The notes beneath the pieces were generated by a model, which saw only the letters and a program-made list of their open reading frames with translations, made no database searches and was not told the DNA's origin. From contig JAKVBZ010000005.1 in assembly GCA_022448645.1 (NCBI GenBank), positions 1 through 64,000 of the forward strand: a DNA stretch of 64,000 bases, written 5' to 3'. Source of the stretch: Pirellulaceae bacterium. Its GTDB lineage: Bacteria; Planctomycetota; Planctomycetia; Pirellulales; Pirellulaceae. The position numbers and the translations under genes are program-made. Positions within the stretch are counted from its first letter, which is position 1, and each line of letters starts with the position of its first letter. Shown here piece by piece: positions 1 through 9,309 of this stretch.

Positions 1-240
1 GTCGAGTATGGCGGATGTTTGCGAAAGCTCATAGAACCAACGATTTGCTTTGTGCCAATTGTTCAGCCGGTAAATGTCCACCGTATCGGGTACGTGATCG
101 ACCATGTGCATGAACTGATCTTGCAGTTCTTTGATCGAATGATCATCGAATACAAGCAAATCCTTTAAGTACCCTGATGAGTTGTATTTCTCAACCTCGT
201 CCTGGCTGAGTCTGCGTCCGCAACTGGAAGTAATAGACAT
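1..240 (-). CDS. Phytanoyl-CoA dioxygenase (PhyH) family protein, N-terminal part, cut by window edge
   Basis: Reading leftwards from the ATG at 238-240 the frame stays open for 80 codons to the window edge. The start LSQDEVEKYNSSGYL is the usual opening of PhyH-family proteins, and the later NNWHKANRWFYEL followed by ILD resembles planctomycete members. The family are Fe(II)/2-oxoglutarate-dependent hydroxylases. The catalytic HxD and distal His lie outside the window, so activity cannot be judged. The substrate is unknown; planctomycetes carry many paralogues. Confidence 0.75.
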   Translation of the reverse strand, partial: MSITSSCGRRLSQDEVEKYNSSGYLKDLLVFDDHSIKELQDQFMHMVDHVPDTVDIYRLNNWHKANRWFYELSQTSAILD

Positions 241-733
241 AGGATGCTCTGGGAGGATTGATTTCTGATGCTGACTGTTGATCGAAGACCCACTGAAACT
301 TCGACATTCAAAGGACGGCATCAACAGCCGTTTGACACTTTTAGCATTGCTTTACAGTATAAGGGTGACCTGATCGGTAATGGATGTCAAATTGCGGTTT
401 TTCCGTCAAAGGTGAGGTCCAGCAATGTACGCTGTCAGCTGCAACACGAGTACCAAATCGATCGTCAATAGTATGTTCTTCATCGTCACCAACTCCAACC
501 TTAAAATTTGCAAAGATACGTAGGCATGGAGAACGCTTACACACCTATGTTAATCGTTCTAGAAATCTGTTCCAGTGCCTAAAAGAACATGGGACACTCA
601 GAAAACTGGAACATTCGACGGTGGTGGAAGGCCGTCATCCGGTTTTTTGAAATCATTCATAGTGGCATTTCAACTTAGTTATGGTCTGGACTGAGCCGTC
701 AGTTCCGTCCTCCCAATCACAATGGAATGACCA
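241..733. other. Intergenic stretch without a supported gene
   Basis: About 490 bases lie between the start of the PhyH gene and the end of the next minus-strand gene. Short open frames exist on both strands (for example minus 341-544), but they overlap one another, have no clear ribosome binding site and match no family I recognise. It presumably holds the PhyH promoter; no clear -35/-10 pair was seen. Confidence 0.5.
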
Positions 734-1702
734 CTAGCCTAATGAAAATAACTCTGTGTGCATCTTTCGCTGCTCCACAGTCGAATAATGATCTATCTGG
801 AACATCTTCTGCAAAGTATCCAAGGAAATCGGAGCATCCCATGCTTCGAACAGATGCTCTTCGATAGCCTTTCGCTGCTCGGGTAACAGCTGAGGATTGA
901 GACCAAGATTGCTTTTCCACTGAGTCCCCGAAAGCACCGGAGTGGGCTGTTCGACAAAGACTTTAGCGGTATGGTTTGAGCGATAGTCGAGATATGCCCA
1001 TTGGAAATCGTGATATTGAGGATTACTACCTACATGAAACTGCTCGGGGTCGAGTAACACCACCGGTCCGGTCTCAACTCGAAAGGATGCGTTCGGATTG
1101 CCATCCGCCCATTTGACCGGATATTCGATCCGGTAGCCATGAACACCATCATCAGCCATAAATTCGGTGCGAGCAACAATCGAATGCCAATCTCGCAAAG
1201 CGTCACGTAATTCTGCGCCAGTCGTCAACGGCGTGGCCGGAACGCGGTGAATCCGCCAGCCTGGCGACGCGAATTTCTCGATAGGTACGCGCGAGGAACT
1301 GTCACCATACGATGATGCAAGTGTTCGACGAATGTAAACAAAACGTTTCGAAAAGATGAACCAAAAGTCATAGCCCGGATCCAAAATGTCAGAAAGCGGT
1401 TCTGTGCGCAGACCCGTTTGCGTGCGAACGCTGAGCAGGTATTCATCCGACTCACCAGTCGAAAGATTGAAAACTTCGCAATAACAATCGACGTTAACAC
1501 GCACCCAAAGCTGGCCACCATCGGCTTCGTAGTGGCAAAACGTGCGTGCAAAATCGATAGCTTCCGCGTCAGGTGCTGCCTGCGCAGCAGTCGGACTCGA
1601 CGACAAAGCCACCGGTAAAGTACAGGCGGCGCCAGCAATAAATTGCCGCCTGCCCAGACCTGAATTGTCGCCTTTGGATAACCTGCTCGACTCGGTCTTC
1701 AT
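734..1702 (-). CDS. Tat-exported protein of unknown function
   Basis: A 322-residue protein. The start at 1702 is chosen because GGAGGAGAA sits just upstream of that ATG and because a twin-arginine signal follows at once: RRQFIAG at about residues 18-24, a hydrophobic stretch, then an Ala-rich cleavage region. It is therefore probably exported folded, possibly with a cofactor. The mature part is rich in aromatic residues and in E/D and shows no motif I can assign. It is divergent from the DUF2490 gene at 2022. I do not recognise its family. Confidence 0.7.
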   Translation of the reverse strand: MKTESSRLSKGDNSGLGRRQFIAGAACTLPVALSSSPTAAQAAPDAEAIDFARTFCHYEADGGQLWVRVNVDCYCEVFNLSTGESDEYLLSVRTQTGLRTEPLSDILDPGYDFWFIFSKRFVYIRRTLASSYGDSSSRVPIEKFASPGWRIHRVPATPLTTGAELRDALRDWHSIVARTEFMADDGVHGYRIEYPVKWADGNPNASFRVETGPVVLLDPEQFHVGSNPQYHDFQWAYLDYRSNHTAKVFVEQPTPVLSGTQWKSNLGLNPQLLPEQRKAIEEHLFEAWDAPISLDTLQKMFQIDHYSTVEQRKMHTELFSLG

Positions 1703-2021
1703 GGTTCTCCTCCGCCAACCATTTTCTAAAACATCCGTTGAACAACACGGCTGTAAAAACATACAGATTTTACTCATTGAACAGGTAATAGTAGCTGTTT
1801 GCCACTCGAAATCGGCTGGCCCAGCCAAATATTCAGTGATTTTCCACCAGTGGCCGTTTTTCTTACAAAATCCATGTGTTGGTCGTCGATTTAAGACATA
1901 TCTTGTCGCTTCATCTGGAAGATGTGCTGGGTTGAACGAACGGACATTAGCGACACCGGCGCAGCCTATCGTCCGACTCGGCCAGGAATATGTCATGTGT
2001 GTACGAAAGGCCAAATTCCCT
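1703..2021. other. Divergent intergenic region
   Basis: This region of about 320 bases separates two divergent genes for exported proteins, so promoters for both are expected here. Open frames cross it on both strands, but only as upstream extensions of the two genes without signal-peptide character. An alternative start for the plus-strand gene lies at 1995. No convincing promoter elements were recognised. Confidence 0.4.
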
Positions 2022-2795
2022 ATGATCATGCGTTGGATATCCAAACAACAAACCACCGCCAGCCAAACAAGTCTTCGGTTCTCAGTACTTACCACCATGG
2101 TTCTGGCTGGTATTTTCATCGCCGGTCAGGCTGCGAATCTGGCACGCGCCGAATCGATCGATGACGCGGGTCTGTGGTGGGCATTCTTTGGCCAGGGAGA
2201 AATTGGCCAACACCATGAATCCTGTACAAACAACAGGCTGAAGTGGTGGTTTGATGGCCATTCCCGTTTTTTGGATGACGCAGACGGTTTCAATCAAAGT
2301 ATTGTGCGACCGGGGCTCGGAATATCGATCAGCGAACGCGCAGCGCTTTGGGCCGGGTATGGCTGGATTCGCACTTCGCCGCTGTCCGGCCCCGATTTTG
2401 ATGAACACCGTATCTGGCAGCAATGGACATGGTCGGCGTCACACGATCCGTTTGCGTTTGCCCTGCGTTCCAGACTGGAGCAGCGGTTTATCGAAACGGG
2501 CGATGACACCGGCTGGCGGTTCCGTCAGTTAGTTCGTGCCCAGTACACGTTCCCTTGCAATCCTTGTCGGACAGCCGTTGTCTGGGACGAACTTTTCATT
2601 CACCTGAACGACACCGACTGGGGAGCACACGATGGTGTCAACCAAAACCGACTGTTTGTCGGCCTCGGCATCAAGCGAGATTTACAAGGACGACGACGGA
2701 CAGAAATCGGGTATCTCAATCAAACGATCAACGTGGCTGGTAAAGACAATCGCATGCATCACATCTTGTCGATCAACGTCTACCGCAGACCGTAA
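2022..2795 (+). CDS. DUF2490-family outer-membrane beta-barrel-like protein
   Basis: A 257-residue protein with an N-terminal signal segment (hydrophobic core about residues 20-38, cleavage near ANLARA). The mature part shows alternating hydrophobic strands with patterns of the DUF2490 family: LRSRLEQRF, then WRFRQLVRAQY, then NQNRLFVGLG and TEIGYLNQ near the C-terminus. Family members are predicted small outer-membrane beta-barrels of unknown function. The start at 2022 gives a conventional signal peptide; an ATG at 1995 in the same frame is also possible. It converges on the C45 gene with a gap of under 30 bases. Confidence 0.75.
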   Translation: MIMRWISKQQTTASQTSLRFSVLTTMVLAGIFIAGQAANLARAESIDDAGLWWAFFGQGEIGQHHESCTNNRLKWWFDGHSRFLDDADGFNQSIVRPGLGISISERAALWAGYGWIRTSPLSGPDFDEHRIWQQWTWSASHDPFAFALRSRLEQRFIETGDDTGWRFRQLVRAQYTFPCNPCRTAVVWDELFIHLNDTDWGAHDGVNQNRLFVGLGIKRDLQGRRRTEIGYLNQTINVAGKDNRMHHILSINVYRRP

Positions 2796-2822
2796 AGCCG
2801 ACGGTGAATTCTGACTCGCACT

Positions 2823-3839
2823 TCACTGTACGAGGGTATGCCGCTGGTATTTCCCTTCACAGGGCGCACTAGGGCAAAAATAGAACTCCCGCATGGCAGG
2901 AGATGCGATCCAAGAAAACACCGTTGCCACACCGGAATCGCAATGCCTGCAAACCGGTCCCTCGTCGTCATGCTTGCGTAACAGTGTCTTCATGGCATCC
3001 AACGAGATGCTCTGACAATCGTGACAACCATTTTCGATTACTTGATAGCGTCGCTGGGACTCGTACAAATGTGTCGGGTCTTTCTTGTGCTCGATCTGTC
3101 CTGAACTGAAATAAGTCGTAGCGATCAAATGTCCATTTTCGGCTGGGCGCAAGACACGTCGATCCGAAGTCATCTCCATGACAACCATCTCGCCGCTCGC
3201 ATCACATAACATAAAATTTCCAGCGTCGCAAACGGGCCTAATTCGCTCAATCAGTTCGAGTGCTTCAACAACGTTGCGGCACTTTGACAGCAGCAGGGGG
3301 GGTAACAGGTAACTGCCGAACGCCGGAATGGCAGCTTCATTTCTCAATGGATATGCTGCCGTTCCTGCCGTACAAAGCCCCTGGTCATTCATCCCATGTC
3401 CCCAGATCCGCCCCACATGGCCATAACCGATGAACGCATAGCCATCCTCCGGATAAACTTTTCGAAGCAGATACTGATCGTAGGGCGCTATTGGCATTGG
3501 CCGATCTTTATTCATGCCAACCAGGACCTGACCGTCCTGGGCAACGGCGATGTCCGAACAGGTCTCTTGGTCGACCAGACTGGCGATTGCTCGATTGTTG
3601 AACAGAAAAACATCCGCAAACGGAGCTTCGGCACCGTCGGCGATTCCGCGAATTTCTTGAGTAATCTCAGGGAACAAACCGTCCAAGAACTCGATGGTTC
3701 TCTCAATAGCGAACTTGATGTCCGAACGTCGCAACTCGTGCTTAAAATGCGAAAGACAAGCTTGCGTTTCTGATGCAAGTCGCTGTCCGTGTTCGCGTCC
3801 CCGATCATAAGCACTGCCTTGAAGTGTCAACTCCACCAT
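2823..3839 (-). CDS. C45-family Ntn hydrolase / acyl-CoA:6-APA acyltransferase-like protein
   Basis: A 338-residue protein resembling the C45 peptidase/acyltransferase family of autoproteolytic Ntn hydrolases that includes isopenicillin-N acyltransferase. The N-terminus GSAYDRGREHGQ is the family's opening. The predicted nucleophile is Cys94 in the ETCSD segment, and VGMNKDRP and NDQGLCTAGTA match conserved core segments. Family enzymes cleave or form amide bonds on acylated small molecules; the substrate here is unknown. There is no signal peptide, so it is probably cytoplasmic. The start at 3839 follows AGGGGAAC at a reasonable distance; an in-frame ATG at 3857 is the alternative. A C-terminal CRHC segment is unusual. 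Confidence 0.75.
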   Translation of the reverse strand: MVELTLQGSAYDRGREHGQRLASETQACLSHFKHELRRSDIKFAIERTIEFLDGLFPEITQEIRGIADGAEAPFADVFLFNNRAIASLVDQETCSDIAVAQDGQVLVGMNKDRPMPIAPYDQYLLRKVYPEDGYAFIGYGHVGRIWGHGMNDQGLCTAGTAAYPLRNEAAIPAFGSYLLPPLLLSKCRNVVEALELIERIRPVCDAGNFMLCDASGEMVVMEMTSDRRVLRPAENGHLIATTYFSSGQIEHKKDPTHLYESQRRYQVIENGCHDCQSISLDAMKTLLRKHDDEGPVCRHCDSGVATVFSWIASPAMREFYFCPSAPCEGKYQRHTLVQ

Positions 3840-4246
3840 CAACTTGTTCCCCTGCAAAACATTAAAGTGACATTCGAAACGGAAAGAGGAAGGTCACCAA
3901 GCCAACCAGCACTGAATTTGTGTCCTGCTGCTAGAGGGCTTACACTCAATGCCGCTCACTGTTGACATGACAACCTCCGTCCGAGAAAGTCGGGCACCAT
4001 CGCGACCGGAGAGGGCACACGCTATGGGCACCGTTTAAAAGAAAAATGGTCACACTCTCTCCCACATTGGTTCCTGGCAAACCTCCTGGAGGGAGGAGGA
4101 TAAAAACAAAGTGAATGGCCTGGGGCTTGCGCCCAACGACTAAATCATCATACCAACCTTGGAGCTGTCATATCAGATAGAGTAAATTGTTCGAGACACA
4201 AGTAGCATTGCTGGTAAACCACTAAATATCGTTCGAGCAACAAACA
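3840..4246. other. Divergent intergenic region with small inverted repeats
   Basis: About 400 bases between divergent genes. It contains short imperfect inverted repeats, including CTCCG...CGGAG arms around 3976-4013 and a GTTG/CAAC pair near 3962-3975, which could fold in the leader of the minus-strand C45 gene. I could not match it to a known riboswitch. No open frame with coding character was seen. Confidence 0.4.
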
Positions 4247-5815
4247 ATGCGAGGATTGACATTACAACTTGTTTTTGCCCTCAAGGCAGCGTTCATCTTA
4301 TATGTCCTTGGTGGATGCGCGGGTTGTACCCCAAGCCCCAGTGCGGATTCGCCCCAGCAGCCAATGAATCAACCTCGACTGGTGCTGGTATACGCACCTT
4401 GCACGGTCAATAAGAGCTATTTATCACCCTACAATTCGGATGTTACCTACACGCCCCAACTGGACGCATTTGCGCGCAGCGCGGTGGTATTTGAAAAACA
4501 CCGCACCGAAGCTGGGCTCTCAGGCATTGCTTACGCCTCCATTTTTACAGGACATCAAGCGTCGGAACATGGCGTGTTCGCACATCCTACAACCTTATCC
4601 GACTCGTTGTATGACATTACCGAGGCCTTCACAGATAATGGGTATGACACCTATTTTTGGAATCATCAGCGAATGGGAGCTGCCGACCTGAATTACGGCC
4701 AGGGAGTCCCTGCTGCCAATGTATTTAAGCGCATGCTGAATGCCGAAGACCATCGACTAGGCCAAATACTACAGCGTTTGACAACGGATAAGGATTACCG
4801 AGCTTGCTTAGTGGTGAACCATCGCGTCAACCACAACCCATACCAAGCTCGTCATCTGGCAACTTTCCTTCAACAGTATCCGGCAGAAGGAGAGATCCTT
4901 CATCGTATTTCGCAGGAAGACTTCCGCAAGTACATGAACCTCTATTACACGCACAACTTCATGTTACGGTATGACTTTGAGCGGGTAAGCAAAGAGCAAA
5001 ATCTTTCGGACCAGGACATCCAGAATCTTGCTGAAGTGGTTGAGCTTCTTTACAAATCAAACATTCCAGTCCTGGACCAGTTGTTCGGCAGCGTCCTGGC
5101 GAAAATCGACGAGTATGGTTTAAAGGAAGACTCCCTGATCGCATTTACAGCAGATCATGGCGAGTCAATGTTTCGGTCTCATGCATCGTTTAAATGGTCT
5201 CACGGACACGCATTACAATCAGACGTCCTGGATGTGCCTCTCATTATCCGCATACCGGACTCTGACGTTGCCTCGAGACGGATTGCGCACGTTTCGCGTT
5301 CCATCGATCTGTTTCCAACCTTGTCCACATTGGCGAACCTGGAAATGCCAGACGACTTGATCCTCGGTGGGTATGACTTTGCCGATGCTGTCAGGGGCCA
5401 ACAACTAGCGCCTCGGCTTTTAGCCTTTTCACATACGGGAATGGTCATGCCGAACACTGACAAACGCTACGAACTACAGGAAAGCCTGGGGCGCTACCTT
5501 GCTCGGTTTTATCCTGCTGTGGACATGGAACACACTTGGGTTGCCGTGCGCGACGGAGACATGGTGTGGAAGTATCGTCCAAGAGACAACCAAACTTTTG
5601 AATTTCAAGCGTTTGACGTTCAAGCAGATCCAGGCGAAGCCAACAACATCTTTGATGATCAAATCCCCATGCATCAAGAACACGCAAAAAAACTGACCGC
5701 TTATAAGGAAATACTCGTCACCGCCTACCGAGAATGGCTTGCTTCACCGCCAGCAGAACAACTTGGTACCGAAGAGCGATTGGACCGACTAAGAGGGTTG
5801 GGCTACATCAAGTGA
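4247..5815 (+). CDS. Sulfatase/alkaline-phosphatase-fold lipoprotein with altered active site
   Basis: A 522-residue protein with a lipoprotein signal (LGGC, acylated Cys about residue 24), so probably membrane-anchored outside the cytoplasm. It follows the sulfatase fold: an N-terminal strand LVLVYA, ASIFTGHQASEHGV at about 97-110, FTADHGES near 300, a second SHGHA segment, VPLIIRIP, and the typical C-terminal RLRGLGYIK. The usual N-terminal metal-binding DxLRxD is replaced by CTVNKS (52-57), and the CxPxR formylglycine motif is replaced by SGIAY (92-96). It therefore belongs to an atypical subgroup and may be a phosphodiesterase-like or non-sulfatase enzyme. The Gfo/Idh/MocA gene follows 259 bases downstream on the same strand. 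Confidence 0.75.
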   Translation: MRGLTLQLVFALKAAFILYVLGGCAGCTPSPSADSPQQPMNQPRLVLVYAPCTVNKSYLSPYNSDVTYTPQLDAFARSAVVFEKHRTEAGLSGIAYASIFTGHQASEHGVFAHPTTLSDSLYDITEAFTDNGYDTYFWNHQRMGAADLNYGQGVPAANVFKRMLNAEDHRLGQILQRLTTDKDYRACLVVNHRVNHNPYQARHLATFLQQYPAEGEILHRISQEDFRKYMNLYYTHNFMLRYDFERVSKEQNLSDQDIQNLAEVVELLYKSNIPVLDQLFGSVLAKIDEYGLKEDSLIAFTADHGESMFRSHASFKWSHGHALQSDVLDVPLIIRIPDSDVASRRIAHVSRSIDLFPTLSTLANLEMPDDLILGGYDFADAVRGQQLAPRLLAFSHTGMVMPNTDKRYELQESLGRYLARFYPAVDMEHTWVAVRDGDMVWKYRPRDNQTFEFQAFDVQADPGEANNIFDDQIPMHQEHAKKLTAYKEILVTAYREWLASPPAEQLGTEERLDRLRGLGYIK

Positions 5816-6074
5816 TATCGCTCCTTTCGGCAACAGGGTGGAGAGTTTCGCTTGCCATTTTTGAGTGCACCGGGGCCCTGAGCTGTCTCGACTGGATCGG
5901 GCCAGGAGACCAAATAAGCAACGGATGCTCACTCTCTAGAGCAATCCCAATACTGGCTCTCCCAAGCTGGCCGTCAATGGCTTGTCCTACAGTGTGAAAT
6001 CAGGAAATAATATCTGTGGAGTCCCAGCTCAGTACCACACCCCATAACGTCATACTTACTTAAGGATTTTTTCG

Positions 6075-7424
6075 ATGCAATCAGACCACCGTACGAAACA
6101 TCGGTGTAGCAGACGTCGATTCCTGACGGCAGTGGGAACAGCCGGGGCAGCCCAGGTCGTACCGATGTTTGTCCCTGCCAGCGCACTAGGACGTGAGGGC
6201 AGCACGGCACCGTCGGAACGTATCACGATCGGCATGATTGGCGTCGGACGACAAGCTCGAGCCTACAACTTACCTTGGTTTCTAAAATCGCCTGAAACAG
6301 AAGTTGTCGCAGTGTGTGACGTCGATGCTTGGCGTTTGAACCGCGCCGTCGAAACGGTTCAGCAAAGTGCCGGGGTGACTTCCGGTAGCGTCGTCGCCTA
6401 TCGAGATTTTCGAGAACTACTGGACAACGACACAATCGACGCGGTAATGATCTCGACACCCGATCACTGGCACGTCCCGATGTCGATCGCCGCAGTACGT
6501 CACGGCAAGGATGTTTGCTGCGAAAAACCCATCACCAAAAGCATTGCCGAAGGCCGACGTCTGTCCACAGAAGTCACGCGTCACAATCGTATTTTCCGTG
6601 TGGACAGTGAAGCTCGAACTCGACCTTCCTTTTTCCAAGCCTGTGAAGTCGTCCGAAATGGCCGAATCGGCAAACTGGTCGAAATCGAAGTCGGTACCCC
6701 TCCCGATAACGTGGGCTGTGGTCAACCGGAGGCAATGCCTATCCCAAAAGAACTCGACTACGACATGTGGTTGGGACCAGCGGCTTCAGCCCCGTACACC
6801 GTTCAGCGAGTACACCCGCACCATGACTATGGGCGTGGAGGGTGGATGCGCATTCGCGACTACGATGATGGCATGATCACTAACTGGGGAGCTCATTTGA
6901 TTGACATCGCGCATTGGGGAGCCAATTTGGAACGCACGGGCCCCATACACATTTCAGGAACAGGCACGTTTCCTGAAAACGAATTGTGGGACGTGATGCA
7001 ACATTTTCACATTGATTACACCTATGCCACGGGACTTACCATGACCGTCCGTTCGATTCCTGCTGGCCAAACCCCTGATCACTACACCCGGTTCATCGGT
7101 AACAACGGTTGGGTTGAAGCTGGGTTCAATCATGTCACTGCGAGTGATCCAGAAATCCTCAGCACACCGCTCGACGAAGATGCCATTCGCTTAGTCCGTA
7201 AAGATGAGAAGCAGGATTTCGTCGACTGTGTTCGATCTCGCCAACAACCGCTGGCAGATGCAGAAGTTGGCCACCGCACCAACAGCATCGGCTTGTTAGG
7301 AATCATCGCAGCCGAAACCGGACAGAAACTCACCTGGGATCCTGCCAAGGAAGAATTCTTAAATGACCCCACGGCAAATCAGTTTTTGGAACGTCCGGCG
7401 CGCGCACCTTGGAATCAGTTCTAA
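6075..7424 (+). CDS. Tat-exported Gfo/Idh/MocA-family oxidoreductase
   Basis: A 449-residue NAD(P)-dependent oxidoreductase-like protein. The start is supported by AAGGA about ten bases upstream. A twin-arginine signal RRRFLTA lies at residues 13-19. The dinucleotide-binding turn GVGRQ (56-60), the CDVD acidic end of strand 2 and the CEKPIT catalytic-lysine motif (149-154) are intact, as is the ITNWGAHLIDIAHWG substrate-domain segment. Exported planctomycete members are thought to act on sugars or sugar acids, but the substrate is unknown. The 3' end lies one base from the end of the convergent phosphoesterase gene. Confidence 0.9.
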   Translation: MQSDHRTKHRCSRRRFLTAVGTAGAAQVVPMFVPASALGREGSTAPSERITIGMIGVGRQARAYNLPWFLKSPETEVVAVCDVDAWRLNRAVETVQQSAGVTSGSVVAYRDFRELLDNDTIDAVMISTPDHWHVPMSIAAVRHGKDVCCEKPITKSIAEGRRLSTEVTRHNRIFRVDSEARTRPSFFQACEVVRNGRIGKLVEIEVGTPPDNVGCGQPEAMPIPKELDYDMWLGPAASAPYTVQRVHPHHDYGRGGWMRIRDYDDGMITNWGAHLIDIAHWGANLERTGPIHISGTGTFPENELWDVMQHFHIDYTYATGLTMTVRSIPAGQTPDHYTRFIGNNGWVEAGFNHVTASDPEILSTPLDEDAIRLVRKDEKQDFVDCVRSRQQPLADAEVGHRTNSIGLLGIIAAETGQKLTWDPAKEEFLNDPTANQFLERPARAPWNQF

Positions 7425-7425
7425 A

Positions 7426-9171
7426 TCACCGCGGTATGTACTTGTGTCCAATCGTCTTGCCGACTTGAATCAAACGGATGCCACGATCCTTCTGGTCGAA
7501 CATATCGACCGCCTGAACCTCTAGGATATGGACACCTGGGGGCAAATGAGCCGGCAGATTCGCCTGCCAAATATGTGGTGTCGTTTTGGGTGTGGGTAAT
7601 GGTCTGTAGGGTGGATCCTGTATGGCTTGGTCACGATCGTACGCCGCCTGGTAGGGAGGCCAAATCTGTGGCGATTGTTTCATCGTGATCCAATCGCCGT
7701 GCCGTCGCACACGCATGCGAACCTGTGAATGGCTACTTCCGGCGAAGACATTGGCCAAAACGACTGCCGACCCTGTGTCGTCGGCTGCAATCACGTCATC
7801 GGTATGGAGTCCGATCTGGTAATCAGCCGGCATCCGCGCTGCTTTATAGCGAAACGAATAATCGTTACCGGAGAAGCGCGCGACAAGATAACCGTTCGGC
7901 GTGCCATCCGACATAGGCGTCATCGGAATACCAGTTTCGTCCAATGGACCGCGATACCAACTTCCCGAGCCCGTGACAACGTTATGATGGTGGTGCAAGG
8001 CCGTTTCGTGACCATGATGCTCATGACTATGTTCGTGAACGTGTGAATGCTCGTGACCATCTCCCTGGTCGTCATTTTCGTGCGGGTGGTGGTCCCAATA
8101 AGAAGCCAGAGTGCCGTCACTACGCATTTGATCGGTCCGCATGTAGTGCGTGTGGGCCGAAAACGAAATGCTGTGAGGGTGATCTTTCAACAGCGCCAAT
8201 AGCTCTGGTGTTTCGGCGGTGCTCTTGGATTTGCTTTCTGACGGAGTTAACGGAATGTGAGTGCAAATCACGATACGTTCATCGCGGGGTACTGTCGCAA
8301 CATAGTTACGAACAAACAAAAGTTGATTGGGAAGCAATCGTCCTGAATAACCTCCGTCCAATACGGTGCCATTTTCATCGAACTTGACACCGTTGTAATA
8401 GACGTTGTTCAAAACAATAAAATGCACCCCTCCAAATTGGAACACATGGTCGGTGGGGCCGTACACTCTCTCAAAAGTCTCATCCGCAAATTCATTGTTC
8501 GGCGAGTCGTAGTTCATATCGTGATTGCCGAACACGTTGTACCACGGTATTCCGACCGTCGCCTGCACTCGGTTCACATCAGGAAAATGCCGTAACACAT
8601 TGCCGACAATGTCTCCCATCGACATACCAAACGCGGCCTCCACGTCGACCAACTCTGCGACCACATCGTTCGCGAAGTGTCGAATCTCTTCCGGATTGGA
8701 AGGTTGAGGATCCCCAACGAAGACAACCGAAAAATCGTCTGGCTCGGGTGACGGCCTGAGCGGAAAATCCACCGACTCGGGAAGTGGGCCAGTCGGCTCC
8801 ACACCTGCATAACGAAACTTGTCGTCCGGAGAACCATTCGGCTTGTGGATATAATAGAACTGCGGAAGGTTTAATTCGTTGAGCGGAGTTCTCCAGCCGC
8901 GAGGTTTGGCGACAAATAGAATCGTATCGTCATCCACAGGAAGTTCGTACGAGCCGTCGGGAGCCGTCACGGTAACGTCGACACAATTGGATACTCTCAC
9001 ACCGCCAAGCCCTGACTCGCCAGCGTCTCGAATACCATTTTCATTGCGATCGTGGTAGACGATCCCTCGTGCCATTTCGCCAGAAGCACTCTGTGTCGCG
9101 GTGCAAAGCAAAACACACGTTAACGCATAGCGAATCATGATCATTTTCACGTGTCGATATCCTTTATTCAT
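7426..9171 (-). CDS. Secreted calcineurin-like phosphoesterase with SdrD-B-like N-domain and His-rich insert
   Basis: A 581-residue exported metallophosphoesterase. After a signal peptide (about 10-33) comes a short beta domain of the SdrD-B/Cna-B type (RNENGIRDAGESGLGG, about 42-57). The metallophosphoesterase core has GDPQ (153-156), GDIVG (186-190), GNHD (215-218), THIP (304-307) and SAHTH (338-342), together the five-block dimetal site. Directly after the last block is a histidine-rich insert at about 361-396. Two further beta domains follow. The start at 9171 is preferred; in-frame starts at 9144 and 9237 exist. The family cleaves phosphomono- or diesters; the substrate is unknown. Confidence 0.85.
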   Translation of the reverse strand: MNKGYRHVKMIMIRYALTCVLLCTATQSASGEMARGIVYHDRNENGIRDAGESGLGGVRVSNCVDVTVTAPDGSYELPVDDDTILFVAKPRGWRTPLNELNLPQFYYIHKPNGSPDDKFRYAGVEPTGPLPESVDFPLRPSPEPDDFSVVFVGDPQPSNPEEIRHFANDVVAELVDVEAAFGMSMGDIVGNVLRHFPDVNRVQATVGIPWYNVFGNHDMNYDSPNNEFADETFERVYGPTDHVFQFGGVHFIVLNNVYYNGVKFDENGTVLDGGYSGRLLPNQLLFVRNYVATVPRDERIVICTHIPLTPSESKSKSTAETPELLALLKDHPHSISFSAHTHYMRTDQMRSDGTLASYWDHHPHENDDQGDGHEHSHVHEHSHEHHGHETALHHHHNVVTGSGSWYRGPLDETGIPMTPMSDGTPNGYLVARFSGNDYSFRYKAARMPADYQIGLHTDDVIAADDTGSAVVLANVFAGSSHSQVRMRVRRHGDWITMKQSPQIWPPYQAAYDRDQAIQDPPYRPLPTPKTTPHIWQANLPAHLPPGVHILEVQAVDMFDQKDRGIRLIQVGKTIGHKYIPR

Positions 9172-9309
9172 ACCGTGTTCTTTTTCACCCACACTCCTGG
9201 AGGAAGGGTGATAGATGCTCTTCTTCTGCACCCCCATCCGAAAGAGTACAAAAAATGAGCGACAAGGACCAGATGATGGGTACGTGGGAATAGAGCGATA
9301 GGTGACCGG

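Noticed and set aside
341..544. Minus-strand open frame of 67 codons near the left edge
   Set aside because: It overlaps other short frames, has no ribosome binding site, and its protein-like stretch matches no family I can name.
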